Assembly (NCBI GenBank): GCA_011316305.1 | Contig: SAUG01000035.1 | Span: 124,001-188,000, forward strand | Direction: 5' to 3' | Origin: Rusavskia elegans | Lineage: Eukaryota; Ascomycota; Lecanoromycetes; Teloschistales; Teloschistaceae | Length of the DNA stretch: 64,000 nt | In this document: positions 1 through 7,694 of the stretch, in pieces | Position numbering within the stretch: position 1 is the first letter of the stretch | Layout: each line of letters begins with the position of its first letter | Position numbers and translations under genes: made by a program | The notes under the pieces: model-generated | Databases searched by the model: none | Seen by the model: the letters and a program-made list of their open reading frames with translations, nothing else | Told to the model about the DNA's origin: nothing

Positions 1-190
1 CGAAGTATTCGAAGCCATGCTTGAGAAGCCCGACGAGGTGTCCAACAAATGGGATTGTTTGAGGAATGATGGGTGGTGTGCGCGAGGTTTCGCGAGGGCG
101 TGAACAAAGCTTATAAGCGAAGACCACAAAAGCTATCACGCATAGAATAGCTGATACAAACCCAAGCGACTGATTATCCAAGATCTCCAT
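1..190 (-). CDS. cytochrome P450, N-terminal fragment (runs off the left edge)
   Basis: Only the first 63 residues lie in the window. The ATG is the complement of 188-190 and the frame is open to base 1. Residues about 8-29 form a hydrophobic anchor (SLGFVSAILCVIAFVVFAYK), followed by basic residues (KLCSRPRE). Then comes a proline-rich hinge, PPIIPQTIPFVGHLVGLL, and the start of the next helix. A membrane anchor, a basic stop-transfer and a 'PPxxPxxIPxxGH' hinge are the classic start of a microsomal P450, a haem monooxygenase held in the ER membrane. The haem-binding cysteine and I-helix lie outside the window, so subfamily and substrate cannot be judged; the hinge resembles CYP7/prostacyclin-synthase-like fungal P450s. 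It lies in tandem with the methyltransferase gene upstream, on the same strand. Confidence 0.75.
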   Translation of the reverse strand, partial: MEILDNQSLGFVSAILCVIAFVVFAYKLCSRPRETSRTPPIIPQTIPFVGHLVGLLKHGFEYF

Positions 191-800
191 GGCTCAATGT
201 TGAGTACAGGCGGTTTGCGAAAAGAGAGGTTGATATGAGGTTGATATGTTGGAGAAAAGGTAAACAGCCAGGGTCTAGCGAAGGCTCAATATATAACAAA
301 TGACGCAAAACCTTGAAGTCAACAACAATAAAGGATATTCGTCACTTCAACGGAATCGACAAGTGGGAGATGACTCAATTTCACCATCAAGGAATTGATG
401 ATTCACACTGGGGGAGTGATGGCCAGGAAACAAACTGGATCGAGAAGATCAAGGAGTGGGTCTGTCTCAACCATACGAGTTGGCAAACCATGTCTTAAAC
501 ACCTCGATCGACTCTACCGTTAGATGCCTTGTCATGTCGAAAGCCAATCGCAATAGTGGTGTACAGCAGTCGGTACCTCGATGAGAATCACGTTCCAACG
601 AGTGCTTGGTTGGTATCATACAGCTGCCATAAGCGCCTGGTTTGGAAGAGCGACAATTGTGGTAGAAATATGGAGCGGTTCGCGGCTCTGGGGGATCTGT
701 TTGATGTTGTCGGCCACATTGTGATTGCTTTTATAATACAAGCATGCTGCATCACGACATGGCGAGTACAAGGCAATCCAGGCATGACAACATTGAGATG
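191..800. other. intergenic region between P450 and TRM61-like genes
   Basis: This holds the presumed P450 promoter and the 3' end of the methyltransferase transcript. A short direct repeat (GAGGTTGATAT twice, about 226-248) lies about 40 bases upstream of the P450 ATG. Open frames in this stretch begin at non-ATG codons or lie antisense to the neighbouring gene and show no protein-like composition. I see no other gene. Confidence 0.5.
289..297 (-). promoter_or_regulatory. possible TATA element of the P450 gene
   Basis: The minus strand reads TTATATATT about 100 bases upstream of the P450 start codon, in otherwise mixed-composition DNA. Position and sequence fit a fungal TATA element, but nothing else confirms it. 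Confidence 0.3.
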
Positions 801-2351
801 TCATTCATCATCCAACTGCTGTTCATTCTTCATCTCGACGTCTTTGTTGCCTCCAGCTTGTTCCTTCGCTTCCCGCTTCATTTGTCGCTTGCTCGTCGGT
901 TTGTTGGCACCATTGAATTCCTTCGCCAGCCCAGCTCTAAGCTGTGCATGAGCTTCACGCTCGTCGTCATCCGTCCAAGCGCGAGGTAGTATGGCAAAGA
1001 CCAGGTAGCTCGTATGCGTCTTCAGCTCTGGTTCAGACCGGTGTACTAATCTGCCTTCTTTGTACAGCTTTCGATCGGTCTGCGCTTCCCTAATGTTCTG
1101 CAGCCTTTGCTGTTTTGACACATATTCACCTGCTGCTTCAGGGGCGAGGTCATTAACCCGAGATTGAGACGTCATTCCATGGTGATATGATCGATCACGT
1201 CCCTCAACTTCCCGTAATCGCCCAATAGCTTCCTCCACAGTCGAAGGCGACGCATTGACCCCTCGTAACCCCTCCTCTTGCAATCCGACTCGGTCACGGC
1301 GGACTTCTATCCGGTGAGCTGAGAGTTCCACCATCTCGATTTCGAGCCAGCCTAGTGACCGAAGGGTCGAAACTGTGCGCTGTACTTGTTCAATGCATGG
1401 TGAGAACGTACAGAGGTGGACGGAGACTGATGGGTTAAGGGGAGACGAAGAGTCTCGGGTAAGGTGTTTGAGGGCCATCCAAGGAGCGGGAAGATCCAGA
1501 AATACCGCGGAAGCACTGATTGATGGGTTGGAGGATGGGCTGTCCAAGGAAAAGCCATCCTGATAGACATCACGATGTGTGACGGTCACGATGCCCTCAA
1601 GGCCGTGTTCGTGAATCTCGGCATCCAACTTCTGTGCGCGCTGCTCATGAAATTCAAAGCTCCAGACTCTGCCTGCTCTTGAAGAGGCCGTCGGAAGTTC
1701 TCGTGTGGAATAAATATGGTCGACCGCCGTGTTGTCCTTGGGATAACCGTGGAAGACTGCCCTTGCGGCCGCGTGGGTAAAACTACCACTTCCGGCCCCA
1801 GCTTCGATCACACTGGTACTCGGTGTAACTCGCAAGCGCTGGAGGATGTAGCTGTAGTCAGGTGTATAGACTACCTGGGTCCTGTGTGGCAGACTGGCCG
1901 TCCATATTTCTGGGGTCGGCGGTAGGATATGGCAAAATCCACTTGTTGCCGGGATGGCTATTTTCGCGTTCTTGACCTCCAGTGACCTCGGGTGCTCTGC
2001 GACAGGCTCGATGCACTCGTCGATGGCCGTTGGTCCATCTCGAAGATTTCCGGAGGATCCCTCTCTTTTCCGCTTCTTCCCATTTCCTATATGGAGCCCA
2101 GCTCGCCCTCTCGTACCAGTATCTACCAGGCTAGCCTTGATCTGTGAGCCCCACGGCTGGCCAATCAAGGTGGTATGAGGATAGTTGCCGTAACGAGTGG
2201 TGGTAACTTTGCCCTCGGCGTAGCCAAGCTGCTCATCGTCGTAGCTCCGAAGCACTGTTGGTGTGAGCAGGTCTCGCTTGAGATGAAGGACAGCAAGTGC
2301 ATCCGGGCACGCGGCCAACGGGGGTTGCAGGAATGGTGATGGGTTGGACAT
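801..2351 (-). CDS. TRM61: tRNA (adenine-58-N1)-methyltransferase catalytic subunit, TRM61/GCD14 type
   Basis: A single uninterrupted frame of 516 codons runs from ATG (complement of 2349-2351) to TGA. The family makes m1A58 in the T-loop of tRNA using S-adenosylmethionine, working with the non-catalytic partner TRM6 in the nucleus. Visible features: a basic nuclear-localisation-like run KKRKR at 92-96; the YTPDYSYI signature at 162-169; SAM-binding motif I, VIEAGAGSGSFT, at 181-192; motif II around SFEFHEQRA at 231-239; the catalytic-pocket motif DLPAPW at 286-291; CTFSPC at 314-319; and a charged C-terminal tail from about 480. The protein is longer than yeast Trm61 because of a low-complexity insertion at about 76-125 and the tail. 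The codons match ordinary fungal coding sequence with no sign of RIP. The start is the first ATG of the frame, and translation from it gives a normal family N-terminus. Confidence 0.9.
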   Translation of the reverse strand: MSNPSPFLQPPLAACPDALAVLHLKRDLLTPTVLRSYDDEQLGYAEGKVTTTRYGNYPHTTLIGQPWGSQIKASLVDTGTRGRAGLHIGNGKKRKREGSSGNLRDGPTAIDECIEPVAEHPRSLEVKNAKIAIPATSGFCHILPPTPEIWTASLPHRTQVVYTPDYSYILQRLRVTPSTSVIEAGAGSGSFTHAAARAVFHGYPKDNTAVDHIYSTRELPTASSRAGRVWSFEFHEQRAQKLDAEIHEHGLEGIVTVTHRDVYQDGFSLDSPSSNPSISASAVFLDLPAPWMALKHLTRDSSSPLNPSVSVHLCTFSPCIEQVQRTVSTLRSLGWLEIEMVELSAHRIEVRRDRVGLQEEGLRGVNASPSTVEEAIGRLREVEGRDRSYHHGMTSQSRVNDLAPEAAGEYVSKQQRLQNIREAQTDRKLYKEGRLVHRSEPELKTHTSYLVFAILPRAWTDDDEREAHAQLRAGLAKEFNGANKPTSKRQMKREAKEQAGGNKDVEMKNEQQLDDE

Positions 2352-2757
2352 TTTGGATGGATGCTCCAGATTTTCAGTCGCCTTGTCTCAGTGTTCAGAC
2401 GACACAACGCTAGCCGATCGGCCAATTTCTAAACTCGGCATGACGACGCTCCCAGCGTTTTGTGGGCCGTTTCAAGAATCAATTGCAAAACGAGTCGCCA
2501 GTCAATACCGCTGCGTCCACTGTATCCTGCAATTCGATGACGATGTTTGGACAATCGTTAGAACGGATCCCTACATCGTGGTACCGACTGCGGTACGAAG
2601 GGCAGAGCTATTGTTTTGAACCTTGGGTCTCTGCGGCTCTCAACTGGAAACGAGCACTTAAAACCATGACCTGGTCATGACTCACTGCTGGAATATCAAC
2701 CTCGAGACGAGCTATCTTATTGATCTTTCAACTTCATCCAAATCCATAGGCAAGTAA
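2352..2757. other. divergent promoter region
   Basis: This region lies between the minus-strand methyltransferase and the plus-strand hypothetical gene, so it probably contains both promoters. A short frame from ATG 2678 (MTHCWNINLE...) ends at a splice-donor-like AAGTAAGC at about 2752-2759. It could be a first exon of the downstream gene, but I could not find an acceptor that keeps frame. I see no other gene. Confidence 0.4.
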
Positions 2758-3833
2758 GCAGTCATCAACATTGCCAGCCATCACGTACCACCGTATGTTC
2801 CCGTCTACCATAAGATCGATAGCCAGCTACCGCCGAATTACTGGTCAAGTGATGATCCAACGACCGACGTGAACCGCTTGCTTGACGAAGCTCGAAATGA
2901 ATACCCACAAGTCGCGAACTTGACATTGCGCGACTACGTCAAGTACTGGTCAAACAAGGTTAACGAAGAGCAGAAAAAACAGAAGAAAAGCGCGAAATTT
3001 TACTCTCTGATCGACCTGTGGAAATTCCTGTACCAGACTCCGCTCCAGAATCGTCAAGACGCCGATATATGGGCCGCTTTCCTCAACAATTCCTATTTCC
3101 CCGCAGTCATCGATCTTGGAAAGCTTGATGGAAAAACCCCTCTTCGACTTGCACCAGGAATTTCTATTTCGAACACCTTAGCAGCGTCTGTCCTCCTGAT
3201 CATGAATACGTTGGTACTGGAGTAGTGGCGGCCGAATATCAAGATCTCCACGCTGTCAAAGGTACGCAATACGGTAGCAGCGACGATGGTGTACTTCGCC
3301 GATTCAAGGAAGTCGGCTGCATCTTGGCGGATGGTATGAATGGTTGGGACCGAACTGGCCACGTTCTAGTCATCGATATGGGTGAAGGAAGGGAACGACA
3401 TCCTTGGATCATCCTTGCGAGACAGTGGGAAGTAGATGATGGGTACCTATATCACGAGGTGAGGGCTCCGCAAAGCGTCAGCAAAAACGAGACCGAAGCT
3501 CTGGGCGTTTTTCCGGGATACAGTGATCGTACGACCATTGCTCGCCTTTATGCAAAGCCTGACAATTCAAACATATCGAGTCCTCTGCTATTACAATTTG
3601 GACCCAATCTAGGTTTTGACTTGGATGATCGTGGGACTAACGATACGACGGAGACGTCTAAAGGTCCTGAACTAGCTCGTGTCATGCCTTGGGTGAGAAG
3701 ACGGGATCGGAGTGATTGCCAGGAGATATGCTACTTGGATGAGGATGGAATGGAAGTGTACATGCGCTATGATACAAGGGATCAGAAGTTCCGCTATGGA
3801 TTCAAAAAGAACAAGCTCGACTGGCCTAGGTAA
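2758..3833 (+). pseudogene. conserved-looking hypothetical protein, reading frame broken twice
   Basis: I do not recognise the family. Protein-like sequence runs across three frames. Frame 1 is open from 2758 to about 3106 (…NYWSSDDPTTDVNRLLDEA…, …KFYSLIDLWKFLYQ…). A second frame runs from about 3107 (SSILESLMEKPLFDLHQEFL) to about 3165. A third continues (EHLSSVCPPDHEYVGTGVVA…) to the TAA at 3831-3833. The first switch could be an intron: a CTCAAC branch-like site at about 3081 and a pyrimidine-rich acceptor ending at 3106, with a weak GTCAAG donor at about 3053. The second switch has no GT available before the stop at 3179, so it looks like a one-base indel. No in-frame ATG lies between 2758 and 2869; a codon at 2869 that might be taken as a start is GTG. 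The last codons end in an AGGTAAGA sequence that is also a good donor, so the gene could continue. The C-terminal 200 residues are soluble and charged with no membrane segment. Either a decayed gene next to the RIP border or a gene with small unrecognised introns plus one error. Confidence 0.5.
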
Positions 3834-4134
3834 GAGCGGTTGGCTTATCCCGCGGAAGGCCCAATCGTATACAAGAAGACCCTTCTTCTATTGGATAACG
3901 CATGTAACATCAACACAAGTCTGAAAACTATCATAGTTATAACGTAGCAGGCAACTGCCATGTACCAAGTGAAGGTCATCCGCCTTCGATAGCTTGATCG
4001 TTGGGATGCGGGATGGAGTGTCACCTTCATCAGCTAATTAAGCAATCGATACCCCGATTGCCATACAAGCCAAATATCGTGAATTTGACTTGGAAACTGA
4101 GGGTTCTGATTTCCGTGACGAGTCTGCTTGGGCA
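3834..4134. other. intergenic, ordinary composition
   Basis: This is the downstream flank of the disrupted gene. Two short open frames cross it on opposite strands without protein-like features. I see nothing else. Confidence 0.4.
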
Positions 4135-4569
4135 TTATAAACTTCCAGATGGGAGTTTCTTATTAAAAGGGGTGGTTCCTGCAAAATCAGTCAGTCGAAT
4201 CGACTGATGGGAAGAGAAATCAAAATAGAGATAGGGAATATACAAAGTCTGTCCAGAAAAAGCTTCGGAGAAGTTACATACAATGATAGTTCTTTTACCT
4301 TTATCTTGTCTCTGTAGGTGTTTCAACAGGTCAGAGCCGGCGGCGCAGTTCCTCTGTCTTTGAATCCAGGCCAAGTGACGCTTGTCGGGGTGAAGGTTGG
4401 TGCGTTTAGTGGGAAACTCGTCTCTATCTAAAGAGGCAATGGCGCAGCAATACAGGGCTTGAAAAGAAGGGTCATGCAGCGTGACAGGGTCTGGATCTAA
4501 CGTTGACGTCGCTGGGCATGGGGAAAAAGAATAATGGCTAGCATGTAGTTCATGTCGCCTTCCACTCAT
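4135..4569 (-). CDS. doubtful small hypothetical protein (144 aa)
   Basis: The frame runs from an ATG (complement of 4567-4569) to a stop at 4135. The predicted protein is His/Cys/Ser/Pro-rich near its start (HELHASHYSFSPCPATS) and has no signal peptide, membrane span or motif that I recognise. Composition is not clearly coding, and it may be a chance open frame in the last stretch of normal-GC DNA before the AT-rich compartment. Its nearest coding neighbour is the disrupted gene on the other strand. Confidence 0.25.
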   Translation of the reverse strand: MSGRRHELHASHYSFSPCPATSTLDPDPVTLHDPSFQALYCCAIASLDRDEFPTKRTNLHPDKRHLAWIQRQRNCAAGSDLLKHLQRQDKGKRTIIVCNFSEAFSGQTLYIPYLYFDFSSHQSIRLTDFAGTTPFNKKLPSGSL

Positions 4570-4889
4570 TTGATACCATAACGTCCAGGATTGCGGGAAC
4601 CTCCAAAGTTCTATTCTATTTTCTCAGATCCTACTTCAGCGTGACTCTATATCCAGTGTCTGTGATTGTCGCTTGTTCCAGGCTCCGAATAACAGAGAGA
4701 CCTTCGCGACTGAAATAGGAGGGAAGAGGATGTTTCGTTCGTCGCAGGCGACTGGGACTCAATGTAATTATTTCGTTTCCTTTTGGTGGAAGGCGCCGAT
4801 TAGGTCATGAACATATGCTCCATGCCTTTGCTGAGGCTTAGGACAGGTTGTCGCTGTGTGGTAGCCCCCGTCTGGGACCATCCAACTTC
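4570..4889. other. last normal-composition DNA before the compartment border
   Basis: Mixed composition, no gene seen. The final 30 bases (CGTCTGGGACCATCCAACTT) are the last with ordinary CA/TG content before the sequence turns AT-rich at about 4,890-4,920. Confidence 0.5.
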
Positions 4890-5290
4890 GAAACACAAAT
4901 TTTGAATTTCAATATATTTTGTTTTATTTTACGCTCATCTCTAACGCGTAAAAAATATTTTAAAAGTACCTTTCATATCTTAGCTTTACTTTTAATTTTT
5001 TACCAATAGAAAAGTATAGTTTTTATTAGTTTTATATTGCTTTTTTTTAATAATTAAGAAAGCTAAGATATGAAATACAATAGTAGTGTAATAATACACA
5101 CAAATTGAGTTTGATGATGGCTCTGAATGAACGCTATCCAAATGCTTGACACATGCTAATCGTACGACTAGTTTTAAATAATTGGAGTTTACTTTTTCCT
5201 TCGAATAAAACGTTCAAAATAGTAAAAGATAGTATGGAACTGTTTTAAATATAAAGCGTTGGTAGAAGGGATATAAAATAATATATTTTA
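4890..5290 (+). other. rns (fragment): nuclear insertion of mitochondrial DNA carrying the 5' end of the small-subunit rRNA gene
   Basis: Bases about 5,098-5,172 read AAATTGAGTTTGATGATGGC, then TCTGAATGAACGCTATCC and GCTTGACACATGCTAATCG. This is the universally conserved 5' end of small-subunit rRNA in its organellar/bacterial form (compare the 16S start 'AGAGTTTGAT...TGGCTCAG...TGAACGCT...ACACATGC'), not the nuclear 18S start. Several substitutions relative to bacterial 16S (TTGATGATGG, CTAATCGTACG) fit fungal mitochondrial rRNA as I remember it. The surrounding bases, about 4,890-5,290, are AT-rich but still contain CA and TG, unlike the RIP-mutated DNA to the right, so they may be mitochondrial too; the outer limits are inferred. 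The gene is truncated, and this is presumably a non-functional NUMT. Confidence 0.75.
4971..5075. repeat. 17-bp perfect inverted repeat inside the mitochondrial-like segment
   Basis: TTTCATATCTTAGCTTT at 4971-4987 is matched by its exact complement, AAAGCTAAGATATGAAA, at 5059-5075, with 71 bases between. It lies just upstream of the rRNA fragment. It could be a mitochondrial hairpin or the terminal repeats of a 105-bp mini-element; I see no target duplication at its ends, which favours the first. Confidence 0.6.
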
Positions 5291-5380
5291 GGATAGAACG
5301 GACGATCTAGATAGAATACGAAGACAAGCGAAATTATATAATATCTGCGATTATATTTTACGTTTTGATAATCGTCGATA

Positions 5381-5600
5381 TATTCTATATTCTAGTTGTT
5401 ATCCTTTTTATAATTATCGTTATTATCGTTATTTTTTCCTTCGTCTTTTTCGTCTTCTTCGTTTTTTTCTTTAATTTCGTCTTTTTTTTCGTCTTTTTTT
5501 TTCGTCTTTTTTTCCGTCTTCTTTTTCGTCTTTCTTTTTATTTTTTTTCTCTTGCTTTTTCTTTTTCTATTCCTCCTTCTCTTGCTTTTCCTCGATCTCG
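5381..5600. repeat. CGTCTTTTT-type polypyrimidine tract
   Basis: Irregular repeats of TTCGTCTTTTT and CTTTTTC units on the plus strand, purine-rich on the minus strand. It is low-complexity sequence at the left end of the AT-rich compartment. An 83-codon open frame across it (5365-5616) encodes only Phe-rich low-complexity sequence and is not a gene. Confidence 0.7.
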
Positions 5601-7679
5601 CTTTTATTTTCTGTAGACGTACGTCGGCGTCGAGATAAATTTAGCCCGTTTCTATTTTTACGCCTACCGGATTAGTAGAAACGGATAGAAAATCTTTTTC
5701 GTATATTAGTTAGCGGCGGAATTCGATAATTCTATTAATAATAGTCTAGTATTTAACCGACCTTAACGTCTATTTTTCGAAGTATATCTAGTTAAGATTT
5801 TAAATCATTATAGAAAAACTTTAGATTTAATATAAATCCAAATTTATTTTATTAATAAAATAGAAAGTTCTAAAGCTATCTATCTAGCTGTTATCTATAA
5901 ATTTAAATATTCTACAGTTTTTTTTTTTAAAAATCTACGTATTATCTATAATATATTTTAGAAACTTTCGCGAATATTATTTATTATTTATATTCGATAT
6001 TATTATATATATTTAATAGAATATAGATTTAATTAATAATAAATTTTATTATAGCTATAAATATAAACGTAGTTTTAAAAATTTAAATTATCTTTTTACT
6101 AGTATTAAAAATTAAATCGATCGGTATTATATATTTTTTATATAGAAATACGCTTTTTCGAATATTTAATAATTATAGCCGATCTATAGAGAAAACCGTT
6201 ATATTAATTTTTTAAACTTTCGAGTATAATTACGTAGATATATTAATATATACTATTTTTAGCTATAAATCAAAATTCTTTTGATTTTAGAATATTAGAT
6301 AATATATAAACTTCGATAGTCGATAATAAATAAATAAGTTTTCGATAAATCTTTTTTTATTAAAATATTTTCTTTTATTAATATAATCTTCAATTAGAAC
6401 GTAAAAGATTTTAGGATTATTAAATTTAGCTATAATATCATGGATAAAGTTTTTTAATATAATTTATTCTTTTTTTAAATTCTTCGTTTCTCGTAGTATC
6501 GCTTTAAAAAAAAAGATTAAATATTTTTCTATTTAAAAAAAAGCTTTTAGTTTTATACTATCCAGCAATTTTATTACTAGTTTAAATTAATATTTTAGAT
6601 TAGTACTACGTATCTATATCTTTATAGATATTTTAAAATATAAAAATATCGTCGAATTTTATAAATTTTACGTTATATATAATATTCGAAATCTTTACGA
6701 AACTAAAATTCTATAACTTTTCTACTAGAGTCTAGATTTTTTCAATTCCTAGAAATTAAATTTAGATATTCTATTGTTTAACTTCTAGAAGCTAAGTTTT
6801 ATAGATCTACTTTTTAATTTTTTTTTATAAGTTTTAAAAGTCTATTTTTTATCTACTTCTATAAACTAAATTAAAATAGTTTATTTTTTATCTTTTAGAA
6901 GCTAAATTTTAATAATCTACTTTTTAATTCTAATAGATTAAATTCTACTAGTTTACTTTTTAATTTTAACGAGTTAAATTCTATCGATTTACTTTTAAGT
7001 TCTAGTAGTAGCTAGTATTATTAACGTAGTTTCTTCGGTACTAGAAAATAGCTTTAATAAAAACTCGTACTACGGCTATAAAAAGCTAGAACTAGATTTA
7101 TAAAAAAATAAAATAAATAGAATATATATAGAAAGCTGCGTATATTTAATCTAAATGTTTTTATAATTCTATAATATTATATCGTTTACTTCTAAGTTAT
7201 TAGTAAAACGTTTTTTATATATTAAAACTTATAATTTCTTTTCAAAATATAAAATAAATAACTAGTAATAAAAGTATTGGAATAATAAAATTAAATCGTT
7301 ATCGTATTACTAGTTAATAAAAAAAGAGCGTACTCGAATTTATATATAATAAATAGTATAGGAAGTCTATTTTAATACACTATTCGATAAAATATTTATT
7401 TATAACTGTATTTTATTATATATCGCTTTATGATTAGTTTATCTATCTTTCATACTAGCCTGATATATTATTTCTAACGTCTAATAGTAATTAGTAGCTC
7501 GAATTCTTCTATTATCAATAGAAACGTAAATAGTTCTACGTAATAAAACGTTTAAAATATCAATAAAATTATTATATTCTATAAAATATTCGTTAATAGC
7601 GCTTTAATTTTACTAGAGATAATCGCGATTACTTCGTTTAAATATCTTTAGGAATCTAAAAGAAATATAAAATATTTAT
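5601..7679. other. RIP-degraded repeat DNA, family not recognised
   Basis: TpA-rich, nearly free of CpA/TpG. No long frame survives on either strand. A tandem repeat at 6,721-7,010 (listed separately) suggests a former coding element. The right limit is the target duplication of the retroposon starting at 7,695. Confidence 0.6.
6721..7010 (-). repeat. degenerate 36-bp tandem repeat encoding a 12-residue coiled-coil-like unit
   Basis: The minus strand reads repeated units of the form LELKSKLVEFNL, clearest at 6,900-7,010 (…SKSIEFNSLKLKSKLVEFNL) and fading leftward with in-frame TAA/TAG where RIP would convert Gln/Trp codons. About eight units are traceable. Alternating Leu/Phe and Lys/Glu suggest an amphipathic helix. 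This is a mutated remnant, so it is not annotated as a gene. Confidence 0.55.
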
Positions 7680-7694
7680 ATAAAAGTTATCGAT

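Noticed and set aside
313..951. Two overlapping plus-strand open frames beside the P450 and antisense to the methyltransferase 3' end
   Set aside because: The first begins at TTG, not ATG; the second overlaps the methyltransferase coding sequence antisense. Neither has protein-like composition.
1352..2178. Several open frames on both strands inside the methyltransferase gene
   Set aside because: They are by-products of a GC-balanced coding sequence; the methyltransferase frame has all family motifs.
2869..2871. Possible start codon of the disrupted gene
   Set aside because: The codon is GTG, which is not a normal nuclear start in fungi, and the frame stays open upstream to 2758.
5098..5172. 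Bacterial 16S rRNA contamination or horizontal transfer
   Set aside because: The variant bases and AT-rich surroundings fit a fungal mitochondrial gene better, and the match stops after the conserved 5' block.
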